DNA of 64,000 nucleotides from Enoplolaimus lenunculus (Eukaryota; Nematoda; Enoplea; Enoplida; Thoracostomopsidae): assembly GCA_030248215.1 (NCBI GenBank), contig JASANG010000185.1:42447-106446 (forward strand), written 5' to 3'. The position numbers and the translations under genes are program-made. Position 1 is the first letter of the stretch; the number at the start of each line of letters is the position of its first letter. The notes under the pieces are model-generated. The model saw only the letters and a program-made list of their open reading frames with translations. It had not been told where the DNA came from and did no database searches. Positions 1-15,600 of the stretch are shown piece after piece.

Positions 1-1
1 A

Positions 2-676
2 AACAAAGAAGTCAACTCAGCTTCAGACAGCCATTCAAAGTTTCGCCAAAAATTTAAACTCAAACCAAGTGATATTGAAAAATTAATGCAACGAAATAGC
101 GATATTTTAGTCGTGAAAACAAAACACGAGGGTGAAGCGTTAGCTGGGAATTGTGACCCCAGTCTCAACAGCAGACGAAATCTGGATGCAATCCAGACGA
201 GCTGCTACTGTACTAATGCACAAACACAGTCGAAAAAACCTGGAAAATGGTATTCGGCTGGAACTGATCAACGCGAAATGTTGAAACCGATCCCAGAAGC
301 GATGATCATTGACGAAGATGTGGCTGAGGCAGCCACAGAAGCCAACAGAGGAATACATTCAGAGGAGAAAAAAGCAATCCCAGACGAAGGTGAAACTGGC
401 GGCAATCCAAAGACAAATCCAGATGACGAAGCAACGTCTTGGCAACAAACGATCCCAGACGCAGCTGATGAACTGAAACGAAAAACGAATCCCGATGAGC
501 GACGACCAAAATTTTATGGATTGAACAGTGCTGGATGGCTCAGACCTGAAATTCCGACAATTACAGTTGAAATGGTAGAAACTGTATTGAATGGAAAAGA
601 TGAAAAATACAGGAATAAAAAGAAAGTGAAGAAAGAGAAAACTATTGATGAAAAGAAAGATATTTTCATCAATGAG
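2..676 (+). CDS. Gene 1 exon (partial): acidic low-complexity N-terminal region
   Basis: Residues 1-225, open to the window edge, so the true start is upstream. Rich in Pro, Asp and Glu with repeated IPDE/NPDE-like motifs, then a Lys-rich stretch (KKKVKKEK). Donor GAG|GTATGT at 677, phase 0. The reading frame runs on to 742, but the strong donor and matching next exon argue for splicing. Confidence 0.75.
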
Positions 677-3600
677 GTATGTCACTCAATGCAGGATCAA
701 CCGAAAATTTCAAAACTGTTGGCTACTTTTTCTGTAAATTAGGCACCGCCCGGTTCGAACGCGTCATCATTGGCTCAGAAAACCGACGCTTTTCCGCTGC
801 GCCAATGTGTCCGCTGTTCCAGCTGCATGTAAACGCAAACTTTTACGTTGCAAACATAAATACCAAGTGCAATCTTGTAGAAAGCATGTACAGTAACAAA
901 TGTGAAGGCATGCAAAAATTTGCATTTGTATTTCTTTGTTGTGATTAAATGTTTAATCACTAACAGATTTCAACATAAACCGTAGCAGAAGCCCAAATCA
1001 TTTGCATAATCTTAAATTGTTCCGAAATCAGCTCCCGGAGGCCTTCATTACTTGTGTAATGCGGTCAAATTGTAGAATAATTTGTGATACTCGTGCAAAC
1101 AGATATTTTCTCTAATTTTTGTATTTACAATGCGCCAATATTTTGCCGAATATAACTTTAATCAATGAGTTGAAAATAGTCGATGAATTCAGCACTTTTT
1201 GCCGGAAAAATTAGCTTAGAAAAGCTGTTTCTTTGCAAGGAAAGGTACTCTCAACTGTGTGTAGCAGAACTAAAGGTTTGAAAACAGACAAATTGTGACA
1301 TTTTGGTTCTTTGTCATTTTATTGAGAAATATGGTAACCTTAATTTGAAAATATGTTAATTTTGAAGATCGCTATTCCTTGGTTTGAAAGTTACGATACC
1401 TATCGCCAAGTGGTAATAAGAATACGACTCATTTTTACCGAAGTCTATTTATAAGGCGGCCTGCTACCAGCATATGTAAATAAATTGAAAAAAACTATTG
1501 ATAAATTAAAAAATATATTTCTAAATACATAATACTTCAGAAACCAGACCAGGCGCACTGTCAAATTAAAGTCGTCCAGAAACCTGCGTCGCCGATAATG
1601 GAACATTGTAAGTTTGAAATTTTAAGTTTTTTCTTAATTATTTTTTGCAATTTTTTATTTTTGAAATTTACTTAAAATAAGACAGACGAGTGTGATGTAG
1701 AGCTTTAGTTTCTCTGCTTTCTCAAGTATTTAAAATTACCAAAGACTGCAGATTGAAAAAGCCATGAGCAACAAATGTTAGGTGTGGTTTAAAGGCGGTT
1801 GTGGTTAACAAGCGCACTGAGCGGATAATTACTTGTGTGTGCTCATTCGGAGACAAGAAGACTGATGGACATACAAACTACGAAGCGCAGGTGTACGGGC
1901 GTTTAGGGTTTAAGACTTGAGCCCCATTCACACGTGTAAGTGTTTGCAGCGAGAACTTGCAACTGCACGTTTTGCACGAAAATTCCATCACAAGACTTGC
2001 ATCTGCAAGTTTAAGATGCGAAAATTTGCACTTGTAAATTGCAGCTGCGAGATCTCGCCGTATAAAGTGCACGTGCGAATGGGGCTTTAGGCTTGGTCGG
2101 CAGGTTCTTTTAGTTAAAATGAACCATTTCTATAATTTTAGCAGAAGATTCATTTTTCGACGCTCAAGACTCCATTCCTTCAGAAGAACACCGAGAGAAT
2201 GGTATGCCAGTTACAGAGCAGAATCAACAAGGATCAGTGGCAAGTCGAAGTGGAAATCGCGAGCAAAGGTCTCTAGAGATTTTAGGTGGTCAAACTGCAA
2301 TGGAAATGACAGTGACAGACCGAGTGTCGACTCAAATTAGAACCGACCAAAAGTTGAAGAAAACACAAAATCAAGACATGAAACCAAGAGAAGAAACACA
2401 AGAACACATGGACACAAACAAAGGAATGCGATGGATGAAACAGACAGCGATAGACGAGCAACGACAAAGCGAGGAAGACGAAGAAGAATGGTCGGAAAGT
2501 GTGGAACAGATTGAACCGAATGGAGATATGATTTATGAAGTTTTCGAGGAAAATGTTAACCGCGATGGAATTCTTAAGGTAATACTCGATACAGAAACAA
2601 AAAACATTGTCAGCTTTTCTGTCAAGATTGGTTGTTTGAATAGTAAAATGATTTTTAAATTTTCAAAATATTTTGTCAATGAATAACCGAAATTAAAGAA
2701 TACTAAATTGAGCTTTAAGCATTTTGAAAAACACGATTTCTCAAAAACATACGGCAAACGGCCGTTCTGAACAATTTTCTATGTTTTGTATTTTCTGGTT
2801 TAAAAGCTACAAGTCTTTATTGCCAAGCAGTGATTGGAACTATTAATTTAAAGGATACTTCATCAGGTTGGGAACTTCATTTTCAGCTGTGTTTAGCACC
2901 TATCACCGGTTGATAATAGGTTTTGGAACAAACCAGGTGTTGAATATGCAGACCAGAAAATCTACGTATAAGTAGACTCAATTAAGTGAAAAAACTTGCC
3001 AAATTAAACCTAATTCTGTACTGATTTTAATAAATTATAAGACCTATATTAACAGGTGTATTTGACGCTACACACAGTTGTGAACACTGGTAAAAAGTAT
3101 AACGGTTTGTTGTTTTGAGATTCGTCACGAAATCGGCCGCAGTCCTGATGGCCGCCGGAAACGTAACGAAACTGTTACTCGGACCCGGATACCACCGGTT
3201 GGAGCGGCAGATTCAATTGAACAAATGAACAGTTTTGCACAACCGACAATTGCCCAAGCGATATTTGAATTGAATGTCCGACATGAGCCTTCACAAGGAT
3301 TTGCTGAAATTCAAATTGGACAACAAAACATTGATGACATTAATTCTAAGAGCAAAATGACTCCGGTTCAAATTGTTGGAGAATCCAGGTAAATATTTCT
3401 GGTTTACTTGAAATTAGCCGTAAATCTGTGAAGGCAGCCAGTGGCGAATGAATCTTTTACCTTTGCCTGTCCTGTGGTGTTGAAACTTTTGCGATTCAAA
3501 TTGTTTGGTTGTGAAACTCAAATTATATTTGCTCATAGAAATCAGTATTCTCTCTGCGCTTGCGCCTAACAACTTGCAAATTCCACCATTTTAATGTTAT

Positions 3601-6600
3601 TTTATTTCAGTCGCTAAAAGTAAAGAAGTTTTTTCTTTCACACACAAATCATCGATTCCGCTACTCTGATTGCAAATGTTGCAAAATAAATATTGAAGTT
3701 GTGAGACTGCAGATTAAGACTTAACTTACATTTATTGCTTCTTGCTTACACTCCTAACAGAAGCCCCCCAAGCCCTCAAATAAGCGCTCAGAAACGATTT
3801 CGTTTTTCTGTATTTCCGTTGCAGATATTGACCAATCAGAATTTATATTGGTTCTCCACACTAAGCCAATAAGAAATGCTTTCTGTTTCGATGTGCATTT
3901 TATTAGTTTCATTAGGCTTTTTGTTATATTTTCTAATTTCAGAGAACATATCATCAACGTTGACGAGTTTACAAAGTTTGAACGTCATTCCGATCAACAA
4001 CTTGAGGTTGCTGTTTTAGCAAAACTGTTCTTTGTAATGTAATTTGTGTCTTGGCCGAGTTTATGTTACTCTTTTATGGTCGTTTTGTTTTGGTGGCTGA
4101 CTTGGGCTGAAGAGATGTTGAGAAGCAAATTGTAGGTCTCTGAGTTAATGTGTTGCCTAAAATGTTAATATTCTGGATACGTAGGTATATCACTATTTAT
4201 ACTATGCTACGTATATAATTTTGGGTTCATCGGAGCAGTTTATAATTTGTTGAGCGCACAAAATAACTTTGCTCTGCACAAAATCGGAGTGGCTTGGGTT
4301 TAAGCTTAGGTTTACAATTTTAGGCCTCGGTTTCGCCAATTAAGCATGCATCGGTTGTTTATTTTCAGGACGAAGAATTTTTACGCAATCGGATCCTAAG
4401 CGCCGAAGGTATGGATTTGCTTGAAATTAGCGGAAGTGTCAGCTCTGAAGGCGAACTTACTGAAGACCCTTTGAAACCATATTTCGAAGCTTTAACCGAG
4501 TCCGAACAACGCGTTGTTAGCAGCCGCATTGAAGATGCGACAGGGCGTCGAGAACAAATTATGCAAATGTCCTACGCTGAAATTGCTCAACTCAGCGAAG
4601 ACGAACTGGATAAACAATATTTTGATGTGTTGACACCGGAAGAAATTGAAAAAATCTCGTAAGCGAAATTATTTGTTTAACCATTTCTCGTATGAATATT
4701 TTTTCTACTTCATGCGGTTTTTTTATTTTTCAAATTATGATTTAAACACCGCAATTCTTGATTGCAAATGACTTTTTTCACTTTTTTTGTTCTCTGATGC
4801 TGTATTTTTGGGCCAATTTAAACTCATAAAAAGTAATTAAAACTCGTCAACGCAGTTGCAACATTTGTAAGACTAAAATCTTAAAATATGTGTCTGGCCA
4901 TGACGTGCCAAAATTCACAATCTAACACTGATGTATGCATCTTCGAGAAAATGTTTATAAACAAGACTTAATATTAATATGGATGATATTAATTACTTGA
5001 CTGTTTTTGTTATTTTTTCAGAATCAAACAAAGCCAAGCACAACAGGGTCGCGATATTATCGCTTCGGCGAGCGACTACGAGTTATATCAGATGTCACAA
5101 AGCGACGATTGGACAACATATGTCGACTTATTCTCTCATGAGGAATTTGCAACCGAGGTTGAGCCTCGAATCGCTCGAGTTGTTGCGTTGAGGCAACAAA
5201 TATTGAACGCGACTCCGGATGAAATTGCGGCGATGGCCGATGCTGAAATTCATAGTTTTCAAAAAGTGTTGTCGCCTGAAGAATGGGCGAATATTAGGTA
5301 TAAATAGAAATGGCGTTTAGAATTTTAACCTTTGGTTGGGTTTAGATTTAGGCTTTTATGCAGTGGCGGATCCTTTTGATGTGGGATTCAGTGCGTTACA
5401 TGATAGCGAATAAACCTAGAGAATGAAGCCAGCGAAAAGTCAAACGCAATTTGAGCACAAAGTCTTGACAAAAAAGCATAATTAATCGGTGTTGCCAGGG
5501 GCCATCAGAATCCCGGCCATCCTCTCGGTGGAAGTTGTGACACTGGAGAAATATCTACATTTGACAATAGGTTTCAATTAAATTTTATAATTAACACTAG
5601 TGTGACAACATTTAGTAAGTATAGTTATCGTAGACAAATAATGAAGATAGCGAGAATCAGTATAAGTAAACTACGTTTAGGTTGTGCCCAGAATTACAGT
5701 AAGGCTTATGCTGGAAATTTGGTTTACACTCACGCGTTTTCCCCGTCTTAATAGGATTCGACTTATTTTGGTTATTTTGGTGTCGCGTAGTTTCAGGCAA
5801 ATCTATATTGATGCGAAAGGGGACAAAACACATTTGAACGGATTGGATAACGATCAGTACCTTGAAGCATCGATATCCTTATCTGTTGAAGACGATGAAA
5901 CTCCAAAGGTAGCAGCCCCAGGGTTGTACCTACAGAGAGGGTCGTGGCGTCGCCCCTCGCCGCTTCCAATTTGAACAACTGTCACATTGAATAACCGCTA
6001 ACGACCTGCTTATTCTATTTTAAGTTCCAGTATCTTAAAATTTTACCTGCAACGGTTCCCAAAAACGGAAATCTCCCAGTAAGTAATTGAGTCGCCGCCA
6101 GGACATCAGATTACGAAACAAAGTTTTATATTCGAATTAAGCACGGAAACACGCACAATTTTCGAGTGTTTGTTATTTATGCCACAACTTCTTGCTACCA
6201 TAAAATTGTCCAGGGTTACGCTATACTAATACAGATATTGCGGATGTCCTCCATCCGCAAAAATTTAGTCCGGATGTTGCATCCGCATCCGTATTTATTT
6301 TTGCCGATATTTTTGCTAATGTTTTCGCTAAATTTTGCTTTAAAAATCGAAGCAATGAATAATTTCTTAATGCATTTTGTACCATGTGGAAACTCGAAAG
6401 TTGCGTACTCTTTTATGATGCACTCTTTGGTTTAACGAAATGTTTGTCTGACGAATCTTAATTCGCACAATTTTAAATATTCTCAGTGCAGCGGGCCGAT
6501 TATTCGTATTTGGCGGCTTGCAGACCCACCACATCCGGAGCAAAATTTTCGTTAAATGCTGTATAATAATATTGGTTAACTTAAAATCCAATCTTTATCA

Positions 6601-9600
6601 CAGGGGTGAATTAATGATTGTTAATAATTTGGCATTTGAGCCAGTCCACCCCTGCTTGCCATTTGCTGTTAGAAATGTATTTGCAACCTTAAACGTTATT
6701 GTTTTTAGGCACCGCTGTCACCTGATATGTCGGATGCTGAGCGAGAAGAACGTCGACGCAGAATTCTTAGAGCATCTGACTATGAACTGTATCTCATGTC
6801 AATCCACGAAGACCTCCCTCAGGTCTATTGGCCAGTCCTTAACCCAGAAGAAATAGCGACCGTAGAAAAACGATTAGAAGCCATCAACTCAATGAGGGAT
6901 CATATCAAAAACGCGACGTTCCCTGAATTAGCACGGATGCCCGATGTTGATTTTGACGCTAACCTTGGTGTACTTACGCCGGAAGAGATAGGAAATGTGA
7001 GGTAAGCAGTCTGTGAACCGATATTGAAAATAATGCAAATGAATAGTAAGTAATCAAACGAACGGAAACGAACAACGGATGATTAATTGTAGATTTTTAA
7101 AAGTTTAAAGTCGTGTAATTTTTCTGCCAGCACAACTGAGGAATGCAAATATTAATTATATGGAAAAAATAACGATTGCACACAAACAACTTGTGCTTGT
7201 GTCTAAATTTTATTATTTTTCATATTAAATCGAACATTTACACGCACATTTGTAATTAAACACGGAATCATTTTAGAGATTTATAACTGGTCAGGAAGAG
7301 AAACAGAACGGAATTATAACTGAAATTTTGCTATGGAAACGATGGCTGCAGAGTTAAATTCTGAAGCAGGTCCACAGCAGCGCCATCTGTTTAGACAGGG
7401 CCAAGAATTCAAGTATGCTCCTGTGGTATTGTAACTGACACATAATCAGAGCCAACTGGATCCGCTGTTCGGACACTGGCCAAGTAAACCGCAGTTGGTC
7501 CAAACAAGTTTTGGTCGAGTTTTATTGTTAAATATTTTTATGTGGAGCAAATTAACTCCGGCACTTATTGAGCAGATGCTATCTTGAAGAGGGTGGCAGA
7601 CAAGGGTGTATAAAAAGTATGAGCTCAAACAATTTTTTTCATCTTCAGGCAAAAATGTTAGTCTTTCATGAAAGAAAAGTGTTATTTGTTGTCAAGTTTT
7701 ATAGAATTGGGTTACTGCTTAGATTTATTTCCATCTTACAAACTTCTACGCGTGAAGAGATTCAATCATCCAATTCTTTATCTGCAAAACTTTTCAGCGG
7801 AAACGTTTGCTGCTGAAAAGTTTGTGAAAGTGACTTTGGACAAAATTTGTACCACATGATGTAACGGTTGAATGCTTGACTTGAGTGTAAAATGACAGGG
7901 GTTCGATTTCCCGTGTGGTCGTTAATTTTGGACCAGACATGAAACAGGGATTGCGCAGACTGTATAGTTCCTCCAACAATGGAAGTAATACCGCCTTGGT
8001 AATTTCAGCAACAAACGAACTGAAGCTGTAGATGGCCGACAACATATTCTGGATCTCTCCGATTTGGATCTTTATTTAATGGCGCAATCTCCAACAGAGT
8101 TGCAATCATACGCTGTTTATTTTGATCCTGAAGAATTTAAAACGTTAGTAACTGCACGAATACGCAAAATTGCTGAACGCCGTCACCGAATATTGAATGC
8201 ATCTGCGTTGGAGCTTACACGCCTTGGTGATGATCAATTTAATGCGTTCCAATCATGTCTGACATCTGACGAGTTTGATCGCATCAGGTTAGTGAGACAG
8301 TGTCGCCAAGTGGATATGATTTGCACCTTTCAAGCAAACAGACTGCGTTCGAATCCAGGTGGGAATGAGTATAGGAGGTGGTGTCATCTCAAGGGGGATT
8401 TGAGCTTTAAATAATATTCAAGCTTCTTGTTCTTCTGGAGCTGGTGTGTTCAAATCTGCGTTGAATCTCTCACTTGCGGTTTAAAGCTTTGTTCTGTAAT
8501 TTTGCAGCTTTTTATTAAAAGGACATCATTATCATTAATACCTAAGCATTGCTTAGGCTGTAACATTACAAACAATATTCGTCACCAGACCAACACGTAA
8601 CAGTGGCTAAGAAAGTTACAACGTTTCGCACAAATTACAAGCGGGGGCAAAACTGATTCAGGGCTGCTAAAACTTTCCCAGGGGCGTTGCTCATTGTGTA
8701 CTTCTTGAAATACGGGACAGTCGCTAAAAACATGTATTACACATTGGTGTAAATGTAGCCGATTTGAAAATACCTGCCTCAAACGTAGGTATGCATTCTC
8801 CATCTGTCTGTTTTTCCTCTGTTTTCTACTTTATTTTCATTCATTTTTCGTTTTTACTTTCTATTTCATTTGTCTGTTCTGGTTACTATGTGAACATTGT
8901 TATCAATCAAGCATCGGCACTCATACACTTTCCTCTTTGCCTACGCCTAAACCTAAGCCAAAATTGTACCAAAATTTGAACGTTTCGAATACTGACTGTA
9001 TGGCAAAAGCGTCCAAATGACAAACCAATTTATTTTGATTCTTCTCATTATTGTTTCAATGCATGCGATACTAATTTTTGTTTGCGCACTCATTTCTCGA
9101 ATTTCCTGGTATTCTCAAATGTGTATTACATTTCTCTTCAGTTGCTACTAACTTTTGTAAGTTTTTAAACGATGAAAACTAAACTTTGAGATGCAGTGCG
9201 GTGTTTTTCAGGTGACCGGATGTGCGGCCAGCAAATTATTTCGAGAAGACGAAATTTTTAATATTTATGTCGATTTTGGTCTTTGTTATTCTTAAACCTG
9301 TAAAAACGGTTTTAGTTCGTTTCTCCACAAATATTGACAGACACATTCCCATCTGCCGTCTTTGTGTGAGCCAGTGAAGACGGCTTCGGGTGTGAGCGAA
9401 AATTCATATCTGTTGTACTTGGCTGTTTGAAAACGTATGTGTAACGGGTAAAAGGTGCGATACAAAGGCATAAATTAATCAATGTCTCTGGATGAAGGAG
9501 GGTAGAAACAATAAAAAATTTCTAAATTCTGATCCCGAAGCAAAGGCTCATACGTGGCTTTAAAAATACCTGTTTAACTGTACGTTCATATCTGTTGATA

Positions 9601-12600
9601 GTCTAACACAATCCAAATTGCTGGCCGCGTCTGCGTTTTGTTTATTGATTCTTTGCTTAAATATAATTTGCTTTTATTTCTTTGTTTTGCAGCTGCATAA
9701 CATTTATTTATCATTTTCTGTTGATTTAACAAAACTGTACTAACATTTTAGATATAATTGATCTCGAATGTGTGCAATTTTTTGTTGAAATTTTGAAAAG
9801 TTTCCATCAACGGCAGTGATCTCGCCTTTCGATGATAGTTTTGGTCTTAGGCTTTCTCACAGTCTTGCGTTTGCTGACTTTGTGATTTTTTAAACCGAAA
9901 ACAAATTGAATCTTTCAAGTCAAATGACCAATTAAATTTAAAGTAAGTTTTGCGTTTTTATTCTGCGAAAAATTATTTGTTACTCTCAAAAATCAATTCT
10001 TGAAATACTTCTTGTAGTTTAGCAAAATATGTTTATTTACGTTGCCTAAACTCTGAGACAATTTAATAAAAGTTCAAATATCAGTTAAGTTTCGTTTTTC
10101 ACAAGCTCGAAAAGTCGCTTTCGGCAACGATGCAAAAATAACTGGCGCTCAGCGTTTTTCTCCAGGCCAGGATTTGTCTGGTCTTGGACTCGGTTTCGTC
10201 CACAATCTCGGTTTTAATCATTTTTGTTCTTCCCTGCTCGTAGAATTTAGTGAATCCCGATTTTCGAATTTTTCATCATGGATATTGGCCGATCCCTAGG
10301 TAAGTTTGAAATGTGAATAATTTTATGAAAGTTTAAGCACAACGGAACAATTTTACAGTTAACCCGGGGTCAACCGCTAGATTTTGAGTAAATTTTGGGT
10401 CATGTCCGCTAGCACAATATTATCAATAAGGTTGTGCCGCTTAAAGAAGTTGCGTTTGGTTTCACATTTAATCGAGTATTTGAGTTACGGCATCAACGTC
10501 GGTAACATTAATGTTGAAAATTTGTTGACGCTAATTATTTTAAATTATTTTTTAGATTTCAGATGATTATCCACACTTCGGTTTGCAAGTTTAGTACACA
10601 GTTGGCTGTGATTTCAGTTGTATTCACGGGTGACAGTGTTTCTTTTCTTAAATTTGAGCTGAGAAAACATCTCTTCCGTTTGGTTCCAGGTATGATAATT
10701 GCATTGCGTGGTGGTAGAAGATAATAGAATAGGCTTAGTTTCGCTTAGTACATTTCGTTTTATTTATCTAAGCCCGGTGTACTAAACTGGCATGGCCGAA
10801 CAGTTTTGTATTGCAATAACACAAAGTTTCGCTTGCATCAGGCGCACATTCACAATTGTCAACAAGGTTGGTTATGAAATTTTACAGTCAAATTTATTGA
10901 CATTTTGAAATGAGTTTTATGAACCATTTGTATCGTAAAATTTTCAACACAGCAGACTCGGTGTGGTGGGGAGACACATTTCCTCATTTCTCATTGGATT
11001 CACCACTGAATTTCAGGTTCAATAAGCATAAGATGCTCTCATGATTTTGAAAATATCATTTGTGTGCTTTATCTGTTTTGAACAATTTTACATGAGTAGG
11101 GATGTTCTCGCAGTATATAAATATATAAATTAGTGTTAACTGTCAAACCATATTGAAAAAGTACAAAACAAACTTTTTCGTTTTCGTTCTCAAACGATAC
11201 TCAAAATACGTCTGTTCGGTTTTGTCGATATATTGAGACGCGTTGAACGCATTTGACACAATTTAAAGTTGAAATAATTAAAAAAATTATTAAAATAGGA
11301 ATTTTAAAAAAAGTCTTATTTGTTGTTTTTAGTATTTTCAGAATTCTAAACGCTTTTCTGTTTTGAAGGTAACAGATTGCTGTGATTCGCTAACTTGGTT
11401 AACCTTTGTGTAGCATTGGTGTAAAGGTAACTTGTTAATATCATTGCATAGTTTATAACAGTATTGTGCGATTTCATAGCTGCATATTTTGTAAACTGTT
11501 TCAATATTTTTGCACTTTCAAAATCTGGTATGTCACACGAGGGAGTTTATGGAAAACTGGAAATCGGATTCGAGCAAATCCTGTCAGTTTTTACTGTGAC
11601 TTAATCTCGTTCCTCTACCATAATTCAGCTTTATTTTATTGTTACAGGTTTGTTTTTCGGCTTGTGGCTTCGGCTTAGGTTTAAGCCTAAGCATAAGTCT
11701 AGGTTTAGGTCCTTGACTTGGATAAACATATCTTAGCACAATGCTTGTATAAATATATGTATATGTTTAAGTGCTGAATTTTAAATTTATTTTTTAAAAA
11801 TTTTTAATGTTTAAAAAATAATATTTTCAGTCGCAGCCGATCAACAGCGATTGCAGCGTTAGCGCAAGCGAATTCGATGACTGATGCAAATCTTGCTAAA
11901 ATAAGCGGCGAGCAATTGAACGCATTGCTCGCTCAACTGCCGACTGAATCTCAACTCGAGTTCAACCGGCGTGCTCAGAAAGCTCGAGACTCTCGCACTC
12001 GGATACTGAACGCGAGCGATCGTGAGTTGAGTCGACTCGGAGCAGAGCAATTTGACGATTTTGAACGCGTGTTAACTGGTGACGAATTTGGTGATTTAAA
12101 GTGAGCAAGGGGCACAGTCGGAGGTGGAATTGAGCGCTGTTTTCATGCCTAAGTCATAGCCCTGTAGAGCCGAAAATTTAATATTAACGTTGAGGGGTTT
12201 CATGTTTGCCAAATATTCTGTTACTCTAATCCTAAGTCTAAACCTAAGCCAATTTGACGCGTACTCAAGCTGGCAGTACTCGCTGCAGCAAAGGGTTTAT
12301 TAACTATTCAAAGATTAGCTGAACCAGTTTGAATGTTACTTACAAACCATATCTCGAACTGGCAATGCTGGCAACACAGTTGTATGTTTTTAGACTGAAA
12401 CGGCAAAAAGCAATAGACAGAGACGAAGAAATGTAAGTCATATTGGTTTTCAGTATTTATTTGCGCATTAAACATAACGAAGACGTGTGACAGGTTATAC
12501 GTCCGTAGCAAAATGTGTGAGACAACTTTAAAAGTGAGCTAAGTTGGTCTTTCGCAATGGAAAAGTTCGAATTTCACAGCCAAATTTGAAAAACTTCTTT

Positions 12601-15600
12601 TCAAGTTTGACCAATGAAACAGGCGTTGGTCATGTTCAAATAGGTTTAAATATTTTTAGACACTTGATTTCCAGGCCAGTACTCGAATGTTATTGGTTAT
12701 AATTAAGACAATATAAAGTTGAGTTTTATATGTCCAACCACTGAAATCATGGACAGTTCAACGATTTCAACAATAGATTTTCAGTACACATATGTACGTG
12801 TAACCGAGATTCCAGGTTGCTCAATTCAAATTTCATTCTTAGCTAAAGATCCGTTTTTAGTGAATTTCAGGTTCAGACAATCCAATTTGGAAATTTATTT
12901 TAACCATTCAAATCTTTTGAATTTCACGTTTTTAATTAATAATAATTTAAAATTTTAGGTTCTCGTCCGCCGAGGAAGAACCACAAGCATTAATCAGCGC
13001 AGAAATTATTGTAGAACAAGCGGAACATAAACGCCGAATTCTACACAAAACAGCTGCAATTGACGTTAAGGAAGACGAAAATGTACCTCACGGGTAAGAC
13101 ATAACCCTTATTTTCATAAGTATGTTCTTTTCCTTCGTATATAACGTTTCAAGCTGAAATTGTAACACCAATCTGTCTGGTCAGAGGCGTCTACAATGAC
13201 AACTCTGTTGTGCAAGCTTGACGCTCAAGGCTGAGGAGTCTCTAATGTCTTGTAGAGATTGTGTATTGAGTATGCGAGTAATAATTGCTAAACACAATCC
13301 ATTGTTTGTTTTATTTAGCTTACACTGTTTTCACAATTGTTGTCAATGTATACTCAATGTGGGAAGTGGCTAAGTTTTCTTATATTAAAATTCGGATCGT
13401 AATTATTTGAAATGCATTTATCTGTCCAGTTTATAATCTCTGTAGCCATAGAAGAAGAAGCTAAAATTGTCTTTGTATAAACTGTAGTTTGTGTTAATGA
13501 AATGTTTTTTAAATAGTTTGCGTTGGGCTGGTTTATAATAAGTTCTCAGGGGCCGGATGTTAGAGCCATTCAATTCGTGCGACAAACTTACATTTGACGG
13601 AAACTCGTGTATGAAATTTACGTAAAAGTTGCAAAAGCCCTGAGACGTCTTCTTGGAATCGATTCGACTGCAAACTGACTTCAAAAGTTAACAAAAGTTA
13701 CTGATAAGACAAAGCATTTTCATATGTTTGAGATTTCTTTCAAAATACACTTGAAATTAAACATTTACATTGTGTTTCTTCGAATGTTTTCTTTTTTAAA
13801 AATTTAGTTAACTTACCCTTACCAGTTTCACTATTGTTCCAAATTCCACTCCGGTAGATTTAGTACGTTTTAGTTTGGTGCTCCTTCTTTGTTAGTTTCT
13901 GTTGATTTTTCAAACAAAAACACGATGATAACTATTAATCAGGAGTATCCATCTTAGTAGTTTTTGCATTATACAAACGAATCAGCCGTATTCCGTTTTT
14001 GTTTGATCTTAACTCTACTTTTGGCAGATGGACCTTATGTACGTCTCATTAACTTTTAGAAAATTTTTTAGCTTTTGAAAAATAACCGAAAGCATTATTC
14101 AATGAATCAGAACGTTCTATATTTGCTTCGCTTACATGAATTGTACCCAATCAAATTGTATGATCCAGGTTTATTAATGAATGTATGTGCAATCAGTAAT
14201 GTCTTTTGCAATATTTCGCAAAAATGCAATTTTTTTTGTATTCTACAGAAAAGGCGATATTGAAATCCAACAGTGGCAAGACGAACAAACTCAAAGAAAT
14301 CAAAAGGAAGATCAAATTCTGGAATTGCAAAAAATAGAGGAAGAGAAGCGTAAGAAACAAGAGAAAAATGAAGAAAAAGAGCAAAAACGCAAAATCAAAG
14401 AGGAACAATTACGAGAGGCACAGGAAGAAAGAAAACAAACAAAGGAGGAGGAGGAGCACAAGGAGCGTGAGGAAACGGAACGACTGCGTAAGGAAGAGGA
14501 AGAGCGACTACGTAAAGAAGAGGAGGAACGCAGGAAGCGTGAAGAAGAGGAACAACTTCGAAAAAAAGACGAAGAGCGACAGATAAAAGAAGTTGAAGAA
14601 CGCAAGAAGCGGGAGGAAGAGGAACGACAACGCCAAGAAGAGGAGGAGCGCAAGAAGCGGGAGGAAGAGGAACGACTACGCAAGGAAGAGGAAGAGCGAC
14701 AGAAAAAAGAAGAGGAACAACGCAGGAAACGTGAAGAAGAGGAACAACTACGTAAAGAAGAGGAAGAGCGTAATAAGTGTGAGGAAGCGGAACGTCGTCG
14801 TAAGGAAGATGAAGAGCGGCAGAGAAAAGAAGAGGAAGAACGCAGGAAACGTGAAGAAGAGGAACGACTACGTAAGGAAGAAGAAGAGCGACAAAGAAAA
14901 GAAGAGGAAGAACGCAGGAAGCGTGAAGAAGAGGAACGACTACGTAAGGAAGATGAAGAACGACAGAGACAAGAAGAAGAAAAACGCAGGAAGCGTGAAG
15001 AAGAGGAACGACTACGCCAAGAAGAGGAGGAGCGCAAGAAGCGTGAGGAAGAGGAACGACTACGTAAGGAAGAGGAAGAGCGACAAAGAAAAGAAGATGA
15101 AGAACGCAGGAAGCGTGAAGAAGAGGAGCGACTGCGTAAGGAAGAGAAAGAGCGACAGAGACAAGAAGAAGAAAAACGCAGGAAGCGTGAAGAAGAGGAA
15201 CGACTACGCCGAAAAGAGGAGGAACGCAGGAAGCGTGAAGAAGAGGAACAACTTCGAAAAAAAGACGAAGAGCGACAGATAAAAGAAGTTGAAGAACGCA
15301 AGAAGCGGGAGGAAGAGGAACGACAACGCCAAGAAGAGGAGGAGCGCAAGAAGCGGGAGGAAGAGGAACGACTACGCAAGGAAGAGGAAGAGCGACAGAA
15401 AAAAGAAGAGGAACAACGCAGGAAACGTGAAGAAGAGGAACAACTACGTAAAGAAGAGGAAGAGCGTAATAAGTGTGAGGAAGCGGAACGTCTTCGTAAG
15501 GAAGATGAAGAGCGGCAGAGAAAAGAAGAGGAAGAACGCAGGAAACGTGAAGAAGAGGAACGACTACGTAAGGAAGAAGAAGAGCGACAAAGAAAAGAAG

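Noticed and set aside
5684-5974. 96-codon + open frame read through an exon
   Set aside because: Only 5797-5908 fits acceptor, donor and phase; the rest is intron in a chance-open frame.
10243-10299. Possible exon ending CCTAG|GTAAGT with an ATG (MDIGRSL)
   Set aside because: In the required phase 2 it has a stop at once; other phases do not fit the neighbouring exons. Could be an unrelated short exon but is unsupported.
11341-11370. TTTTCAG followed by an ILNA-coding stretch, like the module core
   Set aside because: Only about seven codons before TGA; too short to separate from chance.
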